Positions 32,450 through 40,673 of a stretch of DNA of 64,000 nucleotides are shown one piece after another. The notes under the pieces were generated by a model. The model saw nothing but the letters and a program-made list of their open reading frames with translations. It did no database searches and was not told the DNA's origin. The stretch is from NCBI GenBank assembly GCA_016709225.1, contig JADJEE010000001.1:1178001-1242000 (forward strand), written 5' to 3'. Position 1 is the first letter of the stretch. Each line of letters opens with the position of its first letter. Source of the stretch: Deltaproteobacteria bacterium. GTDB taxonomy: Bacteria > Myxococcota_A > Polyangia > Nannocystales > Nannocystaceae. The translations under genes were made by a program, and so were the position numbers.

Positions 32450-35053
32450 TCAGCGCAGATCGATGTCGAAGCCCATGCGCGCGGTCTTCCCGGACTTGCC
32501 GCGCACCGTGACGCTCAGATCGATGGGGCTGGCACCTTCGAGCGCGGCGAGCGGGACGTCGAGCTTCTGGTGGCCGCCGCGGTTGCGGATCGGCACCCGC
32601 AGCAGCTGCACCCACGCTTGCGCGCCGCTGCTGCGGCCCTCGATCACGAACTCGAAGTCACCGCGCACGTTCTTGAGATCGCCGTCGTCCACGGCGAACC
32701 ATCCTTCGAGGCTGTCGCCCGAGGGCTCGACGCCCTCGAGCACCATCGTCGCAGGCTCGTCGGCGGTGGCGTCGACCGTGACCGCGGGCCCGATCAGGCG
32801 ATCGATCTTGAGCGGGCCGTTCTCGAAGCCGGTGACGTCGTCGGCCTTGCCCGCGCGCAGCCAGCCGGAGGTCAAGTGCGACTCGGCGCGAAAGCCCATC
32901 GCGTAGCGGGCGAGCAGCACCACCACCACCGCGGCACCGAGGGTGCCCATCACCCACGGGCCGAGCCAGCCCTCGATGCGGGCCAGCAGCTTCGCCGCGC
33001 GGGCCGGCCATGCCAGCATCGCGGCGCACAGCGCCATCGCCAGCGCCCACAGACCCACGCCGAGCAGATCGGCGGCCATCCAGTGGCGGTAGCGCAGCTC
33101 GTACACGCCGTCCTCGGCGTCGACCGACAACAGCATCGGGTCGGTGGCCGGCGTCAGGTTGCCCTTGCCGGTGCGAAACTCGCCCGCCCGTCGCTCGGCC
33201 TGGGTCGCGATGCGGCCCTTGCCGGTCGCCGGCACCTCGTACCACTCGACGGGCACGCCGTCCTTGAGCAGCTGCCAGCGGGGGTAGCCGGCGATGTTGA
33301 ACTCGAGGCGCGAGCCCTCGGTGGCGCCGGTGACCTGCACCGACACGCGCTCGTGATCGGCGTCGTCGACCAACACCTCGAGCTCGCCGTCACCGACGAT
33401 GCGAGCGACCTGCTCGGTCACCTTGCGCTCGAACACCTTGATGCGACCGAAGCGCTTGACGACCTTGGCGCCGCGTCCACCGCTGGTACCGACCACGTAC
33501 TTCACGCGCAGGCGGTCGAGCACGCTGGCCTGCTCGGTCTCGGGCCGATGCACGAACACCTCGCCCGGGGTGTAGCCGAGCTTGTACGCGGGCGCATGGT
33601 TGTACGCGGGCGCGTCGGCGTAGACGTGGCTGTGTCGGCGGGCCTTGTAGGCGAAGCGGAAGTACTCCTCGCGGCCTTCCCACTTCTTGCGCGCCCACTC
33701 GTTGAACGCCGCGAAGTCCTTCTCGAAGCGCTTGTCGCCCTTGATGTGCTCGATGCGGAAGTCGCCGACGCCGCCCTTGTTGGCGGCCCATCCGGCGCTG
33801 CCCATCATCGCGCCGCCGGCCGCCAGCGCGAACGCGATCGCGCCGAGCCCCATCGCGACGTCGCGGCCCCCAGCGTCGTCACGACGCCAACGCGCCCAGC
33901 CCCAGCGCACCGCTGCCACTGGCAGCGCGGCGCCGGCGAGGTAGAGCCCGGGCTTGGCGCAGATGATGAAGCGTTGGTACTGCAGGTAGCGGAAGCTCTC
34001 GGACAGCCAGTCGAGTCGGAAGCGGAAGAAGAAGTCCGAGGTCGACATCATCCACAGCAGCACCGCCAGCACCGCGAGGCCCTTGGCGAAGCGCGTGCCT
34101 CGGATGACGCACCACAGCAGGCCCGCGGCGATGCCGTAGCCGACCGCCGGCTGCATGTGCTTGGCCCACGAGCCCGCGGTCGCGACCCGCGACACCATGG
34201 TGCCGAGGTCGCTGTAGAGCGTGCCGAAGTTCGCCATCCACGCCCGGTTGGCGAACAGCGGCACCACCCACCACGCCGCCAGCGCGCCGCCGAGGCCCAC
34301 CGCGGAGCCGAAGCCGACCAGCACCCGCGCCATGCGGGCGCGCAGGCCCAACGCCAGCACCATCACCGCGCACGCCAGCGCGACCATCGGCAGTGCGATC
34401 GGGTGCGCCAGCAGGGCCGCGCACACCAGCACCGCCGGCAGCACCAGCTTGCGCGGCGCCAGCGTGTCGGCCTGGACGATCATCGCGATCTCGGCGACCG
34501 CCCACCAGATCAGCGCGCACGCGATCGGCTGCAGCCACACGCCGAAGTAGACCGTGTAGCTCCACCCGCCCTCGCGCAGGACGCCCTCGTCGAAGTACGC
34601 CAGCGCGGCCGCGATCACACCGGCGGCGGGGCCGAGGCCCATCGCCCGCGACACCCGCAGCAGCGCGAGGCCCTGCATGATGTAGCCGGCGGCGAACACG
34701 AAGCCGTAGCACTTCGCCCACGGCAGCAGCCCGAACGACGCCGCGCGCAGCAGCAGCACCGAGAGATCGCCCAACACCGGATACAGCTCGCCGAGCGGGA
34801 AGCCGAAGTACCAGTAGGTCGACCAGCCGGAGACATGGCCACCCTTCCACTCCTCGCCCAGCATCCACGCGCGCGCGAGGTGGATCGTGTGATCCTGCGA
34901 CAGCGGCATGTGCCCGAGCGGGCCCGGCCAGATCAGCACGCACGCGAGCGCGACCACGATCCAGCTCGGCCACTGCCGCGCGAGCGCGATCGTCCAGCTG
35001 CGAAGTGCGACGCCGACACGAGCGATGACCCGACCGAAGCGCGGTGAAGGCAT
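32450..35053 (-). CDS. Large polytopic membrane protein, paralogue of the one at 21501-24014
   Basis: An 867-residue membrane protein with the diagnostic LSQDHTIHLARAWMLGEEW and SGWSTYWYFGFPLGELYP segments after its first helix (about 30-46). These match the paralogue at 21501-24014 (SQDHTVHLTRAYLLGQQ and WYFGSPTGELYP). Both also share the later block AYKLGYTPGEVFVHR. About ten helices fill residues 25-400, followed by a periplasmic domain and one or two C-terminal helices. By similarity to PTPS-related/YfhO-like membrane proteins I infer transfer of a lipid-linked sugar or related envelope modification. It sits at the edge of a glycan region and is divergent from a GT2 gene. The start is ATG 35053. 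Confidence 0.84.
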   Translation of the reverse strand: MPSPRFGRVIARVGVALRSWTIALARQWPSWIVVALACVLIWPGPLGHMPLSQDHTIHLARAWMLGEEWKGGHVSGWSTYWYFGFPLGELYPVLGDLSVLLLRAASFGLLPWAKCYGFVFAAGYIMQGLALLRVSRAMGLGPAAGVIAAALAYFDEGVLREGGWSYTVYFGVWLQPIACALIWWAVAEIAMIVQADTLAPRKLVLPAVLVCAALLAHPIALPMVALACAVMVLALGLRARMARVLVGFGSAVGLGGALAAWWVVPLFANRAWMANFGTLYSDLGTMVSRVATAGSWAKHMQPAVGYGIAAGLLWCVIRGTRFAKGLAVLAVLLWMMSTSDFFFRFRLDWLSESFRYLQYQRFIICAKPGLYLAGAALPVAAVRWGWARWRRDDAGGRDVAMGLGAIAFALAAGGAMMGSAGWAANKGGVGDFRIEHIKGDKRFEKDFAAFNEWARKKWEGREEYFRFAYKARRHSHVYADAPAYNHAPAYKLGYTPGEVFVHRPETEQASVLDRLRVKYVVGTSGGRGAKVVKRFGRIKVFERKVTEQVARIVGDGELEVLVDDADHERVSVQVTGATEGSRLEFNIAGYPRWQLLKDGVPVEWYEVPATGKGRIATQAERRAGEFRTGKGNLTPATDPMLLSVDAEDGVYELRYRHWMAADLLGVGLWALAMALCAAMLAWPARAAKLLARIEGWLGPWVMGTLGAAVVVVLLARYAMGFRAESHLTSGWLRAGKADDVTGFENGPLKIDRLIGPAVTVDATADEPATMVLEGVEPSGDSLEGWFAVDDGDLKNVRGDFEFVIEGRSSGAQAWVQLLRVPIRNRGGHQKLDVPLAALEGASPIDLSVTVRGKSGKTARMGFDIDLR

Positions 35054-35111
35054 GGGCGTCTTTGGAGACCGAAGCCGCGCCGCGGGGGGCGGACGCCGTT
35101 TGGGCCGGCGG

Positions 35112-35141
35112 AGTCTACAGTGCGATCCGAGCTCGCTTCAA
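35112..35141 (-). promoter_or_regulatory. Candidate promoter TTGAAG-N18-TAGACT
   Basis: On the minus strand TTGAAG (35141-35136) precedes TAGACT (35117-35112) with an 18-nt spacer, about 58 nt upstream of the ATG of the large membrane protein. The hexamers share four of six bases with each consensus. The intergenic region is 222 bp and divergent. Confidence 0.3.
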
Positions 35142-35275
35142 CTGCCGCAGCGGCTACGGCGACGGCGCCGTGGCGTGGTGCGCCGGAGGTGATCGTGGCC
35201 CGCCCCGGCGTGGGTTCGTTGTGGTAAAGCATCGGGGCCGTGTGCTTGTGGAAACGCACGGTTAGGCGCTGTTCC

Positions 35276-36214
35276 ATGACTGACCTGGTTCCGATCACCA
35301 ACGCCGATGCGTCCATCACGACCACCGGTGCCTTCATGCACGAGCACGCCGGGGTGTCGATCGTCATCCCCGCGTACAACGAAGAACGCGGCGCGGGCCC
35401 GGTCATCGAGGAGATGTTGGCGCTGTTGCGGCGCGAGCTCGCGAACATCCCGTGGGAGGTGCTCATCGTCGACGACGGCTCGTCCGATCGCACCGCCGAG
35501 GTGATCGCGAAGTACGAATCCGACGAGCTGCGGCTGATCCGTCACCCGCACAACCGCGGCTACGGCGCGGCGATCAAGACCGGCGTCAATGCGGCGGCCC
35601 ACCCGTGGATCCTCATCACGGACGCCGACGGTACCTACCCCGCCAAGCACATCCCGGAGCTGCTCAGCCACCGCCGCAACTTCCACATGGTCGTGGGTGC
35701 GCGCACCGGGCCCAAGGCCGCGGTCGCGATGCTGCGGCGCCCGCCCAAGTACGTGCTGCGCAAGCTCGCGTCGTACCTCAGCCGGCAGGACATCCCCGAT
35801 CTCAACAGCGGGCTCCGGCTGATGCGCAAGGACATCCTGCAGCGCTTCGAGAACATCCTGCCCGATCAGTTCAGCTACACCACGACCATCACGCTGGCGA
35901 TGTTCTCGGCGGGCTTCCACGTGAAGTACCTGCAGATCGACTACTTGAAGCGCGAGGGCAAGTCGAAGATCCGCCCCATCGCCGACACCATCGGCTTCAC
36001 CAAGCTCATCTTCCGCACCATCCTCTACTTCGATCCGCTGCGGGTGTTCATCCCCGCCGCCGGCCTGTTCATCATCGCCTCGCTGCTGGTGGCGTCGATC
36101 TCGGCGATGTCCGGTCAGCTGATGGATGTGACGACGGTGCTGCTGTTCACCACCGGCTTCCAGCTGTTGATGATGGGCATGCTCGCCGACATGCTCAACC
36201 GTAGGCTGCCGTGA
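35276..36214 (+). CDS. GT2 family glycosyltransferase (GtrB/DPM1-like)
   Basis: A 312-residue membrane-anchored GT2. The GT-A domain has VSIVIPAYNEERGA (27-40), VLIVDDGSSDRTAEV (62-76), the DXD motif ITDADGT (115-120), and LNSGLRLMRKDIL with the acceptor-site region. Two C-terminal transmembrane helices lie at about 260-275 and 280-305. This architecture transfers a sugar from a nucleotide donor to a polyprenyl phosphate on the cytoplasmic face, as in GtrB and DPM1. ATG 35276 starts just before the domain; a GTG at 35240 is less likely. Its stop overlaps the GTG of the UPF0104-type gene (GTGA), indicating one operon and probably one glycan-export task. Confidence 0.92.
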   Translation: MTDLVPITNADASITTTGAFMHEHAGVSIVIPAYNEERGAGPVIEEMLALLRRELANIPWEVLIVDDGSSDRTAEVIAKYESDELRLIRHPHNRGYGAAIKTGVNAAAHPWILITDADGTYPAKHIPELLSHRRNFHMVVGARTGPKAAVAMLRRPPKYVLRKLASYLSRQDIPDLNSGLRLMRKDILQRFENILPDQFSYTTTITLAMFSAGFHVKYLQIDYLKREGKSKIRPIADTIGFTKLIFRTILYFDPLRVFIPAAGLFIIASLLVASISAMSGQLMDVTTVLLFTTGFQLLMMGMLADMLNRRLP

Positions 36215-37242
36215 TCGAGGGCGCGCCGCCGCCCGAGACCCCGCAACCAGACCCCGAAGGGCCCGCGCGCGCGACAGCAGCGGCGCCCGAGCCCGCGGCC
36301 CGCCGCTTCCGCCTCGACTGGCGCATCCTGCCGCCGCTGGTGGTGACCGTGGTGGTCATGCTCGTGCTGGTGCGCCGGCTCGCCGGCCCCGAAGCCTTCT
36401 TCGCGGCGCTCGCGGGCGCCGATTGGAGCCTGCTGTTGGCCGCGGTCGCATTGGTGGCGGCGAACCTGTGGCTGGCGGCGCAGCGTTGGATCGTCGTGCT
36501 GGCGGCGATGGGCATCCGACTGTCGCTGGCGCGCGCGCTGGAGGCCATGCTCGCGACCTGGCCGCTGGCGCTCCTCACCCCCGGGCGCGCCAGCGACGTC
36601 CTGCGCGGGGTCGCGATCCGCGACGTCGCGCCGGTGCTGGTCGGCACCGGCAGCGTGCTCGCCGAGAGGGCCATCGACCTGCAGAGCCTGTGTCTCATCA
36701 CGCTGGTCGGGGGCGCCATGGTCGGGGTCCGCAGCGCGGTGGTGCTGGCGGCGGTGCTGTTGGCGCTCGAGTGGGCGGTGATCGTGCTCGTGGTCCGGCG
36801 TGCCGACCTCGTGCTGCGCCTGCCGCTGCTGCGGCGGCGCCCCGCGCAGGTCGAGCAGCTGCTGCTGGCGTTCGGCGCGTTGCTGCGCGCGCCCCGGCGC
36901 CTGCTGGTCGCGGCGCTGCTGTCGCTGTCGTCGTGGGCCGCGGCGGTCGCGATGCTGCAGACGCTGCTGTGGATGACCCACGCCGAGGTCGATCCGCTGC
37001 GCACGCTGGCGCTGTGGCCCGCGGCCGTGCTGGCCGGCATGGTGCCGATCACCCTGGCCGGCATGGGCACCCGCGACGGCGCGTTCGTGTACCTGCTGGG
37101 CGCGACCGGCTACCGGCCGATCCTCGAGGGGCCGCTGCTGGCGGCCACCTTCGGCTACGCCGTGCTGGGCACGTTGCTGTTCGCGATTGCGGGCATCCCC
37201 TTCACCGTGCGGTTCGTGCTACGCCTCTCGCGCGCGGGTTGA
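36211..37242 (+). CDS. UPF0104/lysylphosphatidylglycerol-synthase TM-region family membrane protein
   Basis: A 343-residue protein with a proline-rich cytoplasmic N-terminus (about 1-30) and seven to eight transmembrane helices. It contains TPGRASDVLRGVAI near residue 125 and the LAGMGTRDGAFVYLLGATG block near residue 285 that mark the UPF0104 (AglD/MprF-membrane-domain) family. Family members flip or modify lipid-linked intermediates or act as polyprenol-glycan accessory proteins; the lysyl-transferase domain of MprF is absent. It is translationally coupled to the preceding GT2, so assisting the export of that glycosyltransferase's lipid-linked product is a reasonable inference. GTG start at 36211 in the GTGA overlap. 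Confidence 0.86.
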   Translation: MIEGAPPPETPQPDPEGPARATAAAPEPAARRFRLDWRILPPLVVTVVVMLVLVRRLAGPEAFFAALAGADWSLLLAAVALVAANLWLAAQRWIVVLAAMGIRLSLARALEAMLATWPLALLTPGRASDVLRGVAIRDVAPVLVGTGSVLAERAIDLQSLCLITLVGGAMVGVRSAVVLAAVLLALEWAVIVLVVRRADLVLRLPLLRRRPAQVEQLLLAFGALLRAPRRLLVAALLSLSSWAAAVAMLQTLLWMTHAEVDPLRTLALWPAAVLAGMVPITLAGMGTRDGAFVYLLGATGYRPILEGPLLAATFGYAVLGTLLFAIAGIPFTVRFVLRLSRAG

Positions 37243-37306
37243 CGCCCGCGTCGCCGTCGTCGCAAGGGGCGTCGGTGGTCCCGTCTGGTTTCGAAGAGGT
37301 CGATCC

Positions 37307-38986
37307 ATGTCCGAGCGCTTCTCCCAACCCCCCGCAGGTCACCGCGACTGGTACGCGTTCGAGGCCATCCGCGCGCTGCCTCGCATCCTGCTGATGGTCG
37401 ACAAGAACCCGTTCTCGAGCACCTACGGCTGCTTCGATCGCGAGTTCTGGCACTACCGCACGATCGACTTCCCGTGCGGCATGAGCCAGGAGTTCTGCCT
37501 GCCGCTGGCGCTGGCCTACGAGCACCCGTTCCCCGGCAACCCGTACTACCGCAACGAGCGGCTGCGCGAGCTGGTGATCGGCTCGATCGAGTTCGCGAAG
37601 AACTGGTCCCACGCCGACAGCTCCTGCGACGACTACTTCCCGTTCGAGCGGGCCCTGGGCGCGCACGTGTTCTCGACCTACGCGATGGCCGAGAGCTACC
37701 GCGTGCTCGGGCTGCGTCGGCCCGACCTGCTCGAGTTCCTGCGGGCGCGCGGGCACTGGCTGGTCAAGCACAACGAGAGCGGACAGCTGGCCAACCACCA
37801 GGCCCTGGCCGCGCTCGCGCTCTACACCGTGTTCGAGCTGACCGGTGACCCCGCGCTGCGCAAGGCCAGCGACGACTTCCGCGACATCACGCTGTCGTGG
37901 CAGAACGAAGAGGGCTGGTTCCAGGAGTACGAGGGCGCCGACCCGGGCTACCACTCGTGCTCGATCGCGTTCCTCGCCAAGCTGTGGCAGAAGAGCCGCG
38001 ACGAGTCGCTGGTCGCACCGGTCGGGCGCGCGATCGAGTTCGCCAGCTACTTCATGCACCCCGATGGCTCGTACGCCGGCGAGTACGGCAGCCGCAACAC
38101 CTATCACTTCTATCCCCACGGGTTCGAGGTCTTCGCCGACCGCTTCCCGCTGGCCGGCCGCGTGGCGCAGACCTACCTGCAGCGCGCGCTGCCCGAGCGC
38201 CGTCGCTACTTCAACGACGACAACCGCATGTGCGCGCACTACGTCTACGACTGGATGCACGCGTGGCTCGACTGGCAGGGTGATCACCGCGACGGCACGC
38301 TCGAGGATCATCGCGGGCCGTTCACGAAGTGGTTCCCCAACTGCAAGCTGTTCGTGAAGAAGACCCCGCGCTACTACGCGGTGCTGGCGATGAACAAGGG
38401 CGGCGTGCTCAAGGTGTACGATCAGGACGGCCCGCTCTACAGCGACACCGGGCCGATCCTCAAGACCAAGGACGACGACGTGCTGGTCTCGCACCTGGTC
38501 GACGACCACAGCTGCGAGGCCGATCCTGCGGCCGGGCGCTTCTCGACCAAGGGGCGCTTCAGCAAGCGCAAGCACCAACTGCCGAGCCCGGTCAAGCAGG
38601 CGGCGTTCCGCGCCATGAACCTCACGCTCGGGCGCTACAACCCCAACCTCGTGCGCACCACGCTGCAGAAGATCCTCATCACCGGCAAGCCGCGCACCGA
38701 GGTCGCCTTCGCGCGGCAGATCGAGTTCACCGACGACGCGATCACCGTTCGCGATCGCGTCGACGCCACCGGCTGCGACCTGCAGTTCGCGCGCATGGCG
38801 ATCGGCTCCGACGCGACCTCGATCTACGTCGCCAACTCGACCAACTTCCAGGAGTCGATGCTGCTGCCGTGGGTCGAGCTGTCGAACTTCGCGCCGACCC
38901 TCAACGAGCAGCGGGTCGTCGAGCTGCCGCCCCGGGTGGTCGATCGCGCGCATCAGGGCTACGCCCTCGGCAAGCCGCAGTCCTAG
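37307..38986 (+). CDS. (alpha/alpha)-toroid-like protein of unknown function
   Basis: A 559-residue protein without signal peptide or transmembrane helix. The first 330 residues repeat helical hairpins rich in aromatic and charged residues (EFWHYRTIDFPCGMSQEF, ALALYTVFELTGDPALR, CSIAFLAKLWQKSRDESL), which looks like an (alpha/alpha)-barrel glycosidase or heparinase-type toroid. The last 200 are predicted beta-rich (FARQIEFTDDAITVRDRV), as in heparinase II/III-like C-terminal beta-sandwich domains. It could cut, epimerise or bind the polysaccharide made by neighbouring genes. No catalytic residues can be named. A GAAGAGG ribosome-binding site precedes ATG 37307. It follows the UPF0104 gene by 64 nt. 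Confidence 0.78.
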   Translation: MSERFSQPPAGHRDWYAFEAIRALPRILLMVDKNPFSSTYGCFDREFWHYRTIDFPCGMSQEFCLPLALAYEHPFPGNPYYRNERLRELVIGSIEFAKNWSHADSSCDDYFPFERALGAHVFSTYAMAESYRVLGLRRPDLLEFLRARGHWLVKHNESGQLANHQALAALALYTVFELTGDPALRKASDDFRDITLSWQNEEGWFQEYEGADPGYHSCSIAFLAKLWQKSRDESLVAPVGRAIEFASYFMHPDGSYAGEYGSRNTYHFYPHGFEVFADRFPLAGRVAQTYLQRALPERRRYFNDDNRMCAHYVYDWMHAWLDWQGDHRDGTLEDHRGPFTKWFPNCKLFVKKTPRYYAVLAMNKGGVLKVYDQDGPLYSDTGPILKTKDDDVLVSHLVDDHSCEADPAAGRFSTKGRFSKRKHQLPSPVKQAAFRAMNLTLGRYNPNLVRTTLQKILITGKPRTEVAFARQIEFTDDAITVRDRVDATGCDLQFARMAIGSDATSIYVANSTNFQESMLLPWVELSNFAPTLNEQRVVELPPRVVDRAHQGYALGKPQS

Positions 38987-39002
38987 CGAGCTGGGCCTGC
39001 TC

Positions 39003-39032
39003 GCCGCCGGCGGTGTCACAATCGCCGGCGGC
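39003..39032 (+). terminator. Strong GC hairpin after the toroid gene
   Basis: GCCGCCGGCG (39003-39012) and its exact reverse complement CGCCGGCGGC (39023-39032) flank a 10-nt loop, 17 nt after the stop of the preceding gene. The 10-bp perfect stem is consistent with a transcription terminator, but no U-tract follows, so it may be an mRNA-stabilising or Rho-assisted site. Confidence 0.4.
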
Positions 39033-39139
39033 ACGACTCCACCCTTGGCCGGCGGCGAGCCCCGTGGGGCCACCGCCCACCCTCCTCCACCCTCCTGCAC
39101 CCGCCACGTCCGCCAATCCCCTCGGAGTACCGAACACCC

Positions 39140-39574
39140 ATGGGCCTGCTCTCCAAACTCACCGGAATGACCTCCACCAAGCAGCCGAACGACAACGTGC
39201 TGTTGGTCCACGCCATGTTGCTCATGGCGGGTGCCGACGGTGCGATCGAGTCGGAGGAGATCGCCACCGTCGAGGCGTTCGTCACCTGCCTGTCGGAGTT
39301 CAAGAGCGAGAACTTCGGCAACCTGGTGGGCGAGGCGCAGAAGATGCTGCGCAAGTACAACAGCCTCAAGGAGTCGGTCGCGGCGCTGCAGCACCTGAGC
39401 ACGCCGGCGCTGCGCTACAAGGCCTTCGTGCTGGCCGCCGACATCGCGATGAGCTCGGGCGACGTCGACGAGGCCGAGGACCAGCTGCTCGAGACCATGC
39501 AGCGCCTGCTGCAGATCGACGACCAGACCGCGCAGACGGTGATCTGGGTGCTGCAGCAGAAGTACGCGCGCTAG
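39140..39574 (+). CDS. TerB-like tellurite-resistance family protein
   Basis: A 144-residue all-helical cytosolic protein. ATG 39140 starts MGLLSKLTGM, followed by NVLLVHAMLLMAGADGAIESEEIATVEAF (domain core; the acidic ADGAIESEE stretch matches the TerB metal-binding-like loop) and a repeated second acidic turn MSSGDVDEAEDQLL. TerB-fold proteins bind divalent cations and act in stress and envelope-linked complexes; a role in tellurite resistance itself is not implied. Its stop codon overlaps that of the epimerase gene on the opposite strand within a shared CTAG. Confidence 0.87.
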   Translation: MGLLSKLTGMTSTKQPNDNVLLVHAMLLMAGADGAIESEEIATVEAFVTCLSEFKSENFGNLVGEAQKMLRKYNSLKESVAALQHLSTPALRYKAFVLAADIAMSSGDVDEAEDQLLETMQRLLQIDDQTAQTVIWVLQQKYAR

Positions 39575-40530
39575 CGGCCGGCCCGCAGCCAGCGAGCAAA
39601 GACCGCCAGTCCCTCACCGAGCGGTGTGCTGGGCGCGAAGCCCAGCCGCTGCTCGGCCTTGGTGACGTCGGCGAAGGTGCGCGGCACGTCGCCGGGCTGC
39701 TCGGGCAGCCGCTCGATGATGGCGGTGACACCGAGCACCTGCTCGAGCGCGGTGACCAGCTCCGCGAGTGTGACGGGACTCGAGTTGCCGAGGTTGAACA
39801 CCTCGTGGCCCTGCGCGTCGAGCTCGATCGCGGCCCGCACCCCGCGGATGATGTCGTCCACGAAGGTGTAGTCGCGCGAGGTCGAGCCGTCGCCGTACAG
39901 CTCGATGCTACGACCGGCCAGCATGCGCTCGGCGAACTTGCGGATCGCGAGGTCGGGCCGCTGGCGGGGGCCGTAGACCGTGAAGAAGCGCAGCGACACG
40001 ATCGGCAGCCCGTACAGGTGGCTGTACGCGTGGCACATGGCCTCGTTGGCCAGCTTGGTCGCGCCGTACGGTGAGGCGGGCCGCAGCAGCGCGTCGGTCT
40101 CGGCGAATGGCACCTTGGTGTTGAGGCCGTAGACCGAGCTCGACGACGCGAACACGAATTTGCGCACGCCGTGGTGGCGGGCGGCCTCGAGCAGGTTGAG
40201 CGTGCCGCCGGCGTTGGTGGTCTCGTACAGGTACGGGTCGACCAGCGAGGGCCGCACGCCGGCGCGCGCGGCCAGATGCACGATGCACTCCGGCGTCGTG
40301 TCGCGCACCAACGCGTCGATGCGCCCCTGGTCGCGGATGTCGGCCTCGACCAGGCGGTAGCGCGGGTGCTGCAGGTGCTCGCGGATGTTGGCGCGCTTGA
40401 ACGCGGGATCGTAGTAGTCGTTGAAGTCGTCGATGACGGTGACGGTGCCGCCGGACTCGAGCAGGCGATCGACGAGGTGGCTGCCGATGAAGCCGGCGCC
40501 ACCGGTGACGAGATACTTCGCGTAGTGCAT
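39571..40530 (-). CDS. NAD-dependent sugar-nucleotide epimerase/dehydratase
   Basis: A 319-residue extended SDR. It has the nucleotide-binding motif VTGGAGFIGSHLVDRLL (8-24), DDFNDYYDPAFKRANI, the catalytic serine block SSSSVYG (about 122-128) and the YGATK active-site tyrosine/lysine (about 149-153). Later come RFFTVYGPRQRPDLAIRKF and YGDGSTSRDYTFVDDI. These blocks are those of UDP-glucose/UDP-glucuronate 4-epimerases; the exact substrate is not determinable, but the RPDLAIRKF variant is typical of UDP-glucuronate 4-epimerase-like enzymes. It would supply an activated sugar to the neighbouring GT2 enzymes. ATG 40530 starts the Rossmann fold directly; the upstream in-frame Met at 40584 adds an Arg-rich extension. 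Confidence 0.9.
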   Translation of the reverse strand: MHYAKYLVTGGAGFIGSHLVDRLLESGGTVTVIDDFNDYYDPAFKRANIREHLQHPRYRLVEADIRDQGRIDALVRDTTPECIVHLAARAGVRPSLVDPYLYETTNAGGTLNLLEAARHHGVRKFVFASSSSVYGLNTKVPFAETDALLRPASPYGATKLANEAMCHAYSHLYGLPIVSLRFFTVYGPRQRPDLAIRKFAERMLAGRSIELYGDGSTSRDYTFVDDIIRGVRAAIELDAQGHEVFNLGNSSPVTLAELVTALEQVLGVTAIIERLPEQPGDVPRTFADVTKAEQRLGFAPSTPLGEGLAVFARWLRAGR

Positions 40531-40610
40531 GGCAGGTCGATCCAGATGGCCGCTGCGGCCCCGCGCGCGGGCGCTGGTCAGCACGGCCGGCCGTCAGTAT
40601 ACCTGCAGCT

Positions 40611-40628
40611 CGCGGACACGAGTCCGCG
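40611..40628 (+). repeat. Inverted repeat CGCGGAC-ACGA-GTCCGCG
   Basis: A perfect 7-bp stem with a 4-nt loop sits 16 nt upstream of the first ATG of the methyltransferase gene, inside the divergent region with the epimerase gene. In mRNA it could form a hairpin in the leader; it could also be a DNA-binding site. Confidence 0.4.
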
Positions 40629-40640
40629 CACCCGTTCCAT

Positions 40641-40673
40641 CGCATGGCCCACCGCATGGCCCACCGCATGGCC
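40641..40673 (+). repeat. 12-bp tandem repeat carrying three in-frame ATGs
   Basis: The unit CGCATGGCCCAC occurs twice in full (40641-40652, 40653-40664), followed by CGCATGGCC (40665-40673). Each copy holds an ATG in the same frame (40644, 40656, 40668), so the encoded N-terminus reads MAHR-MAHR-MAEP. This leaves the true start ambiguous and could vary by slippage. Confidence 0.8.
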
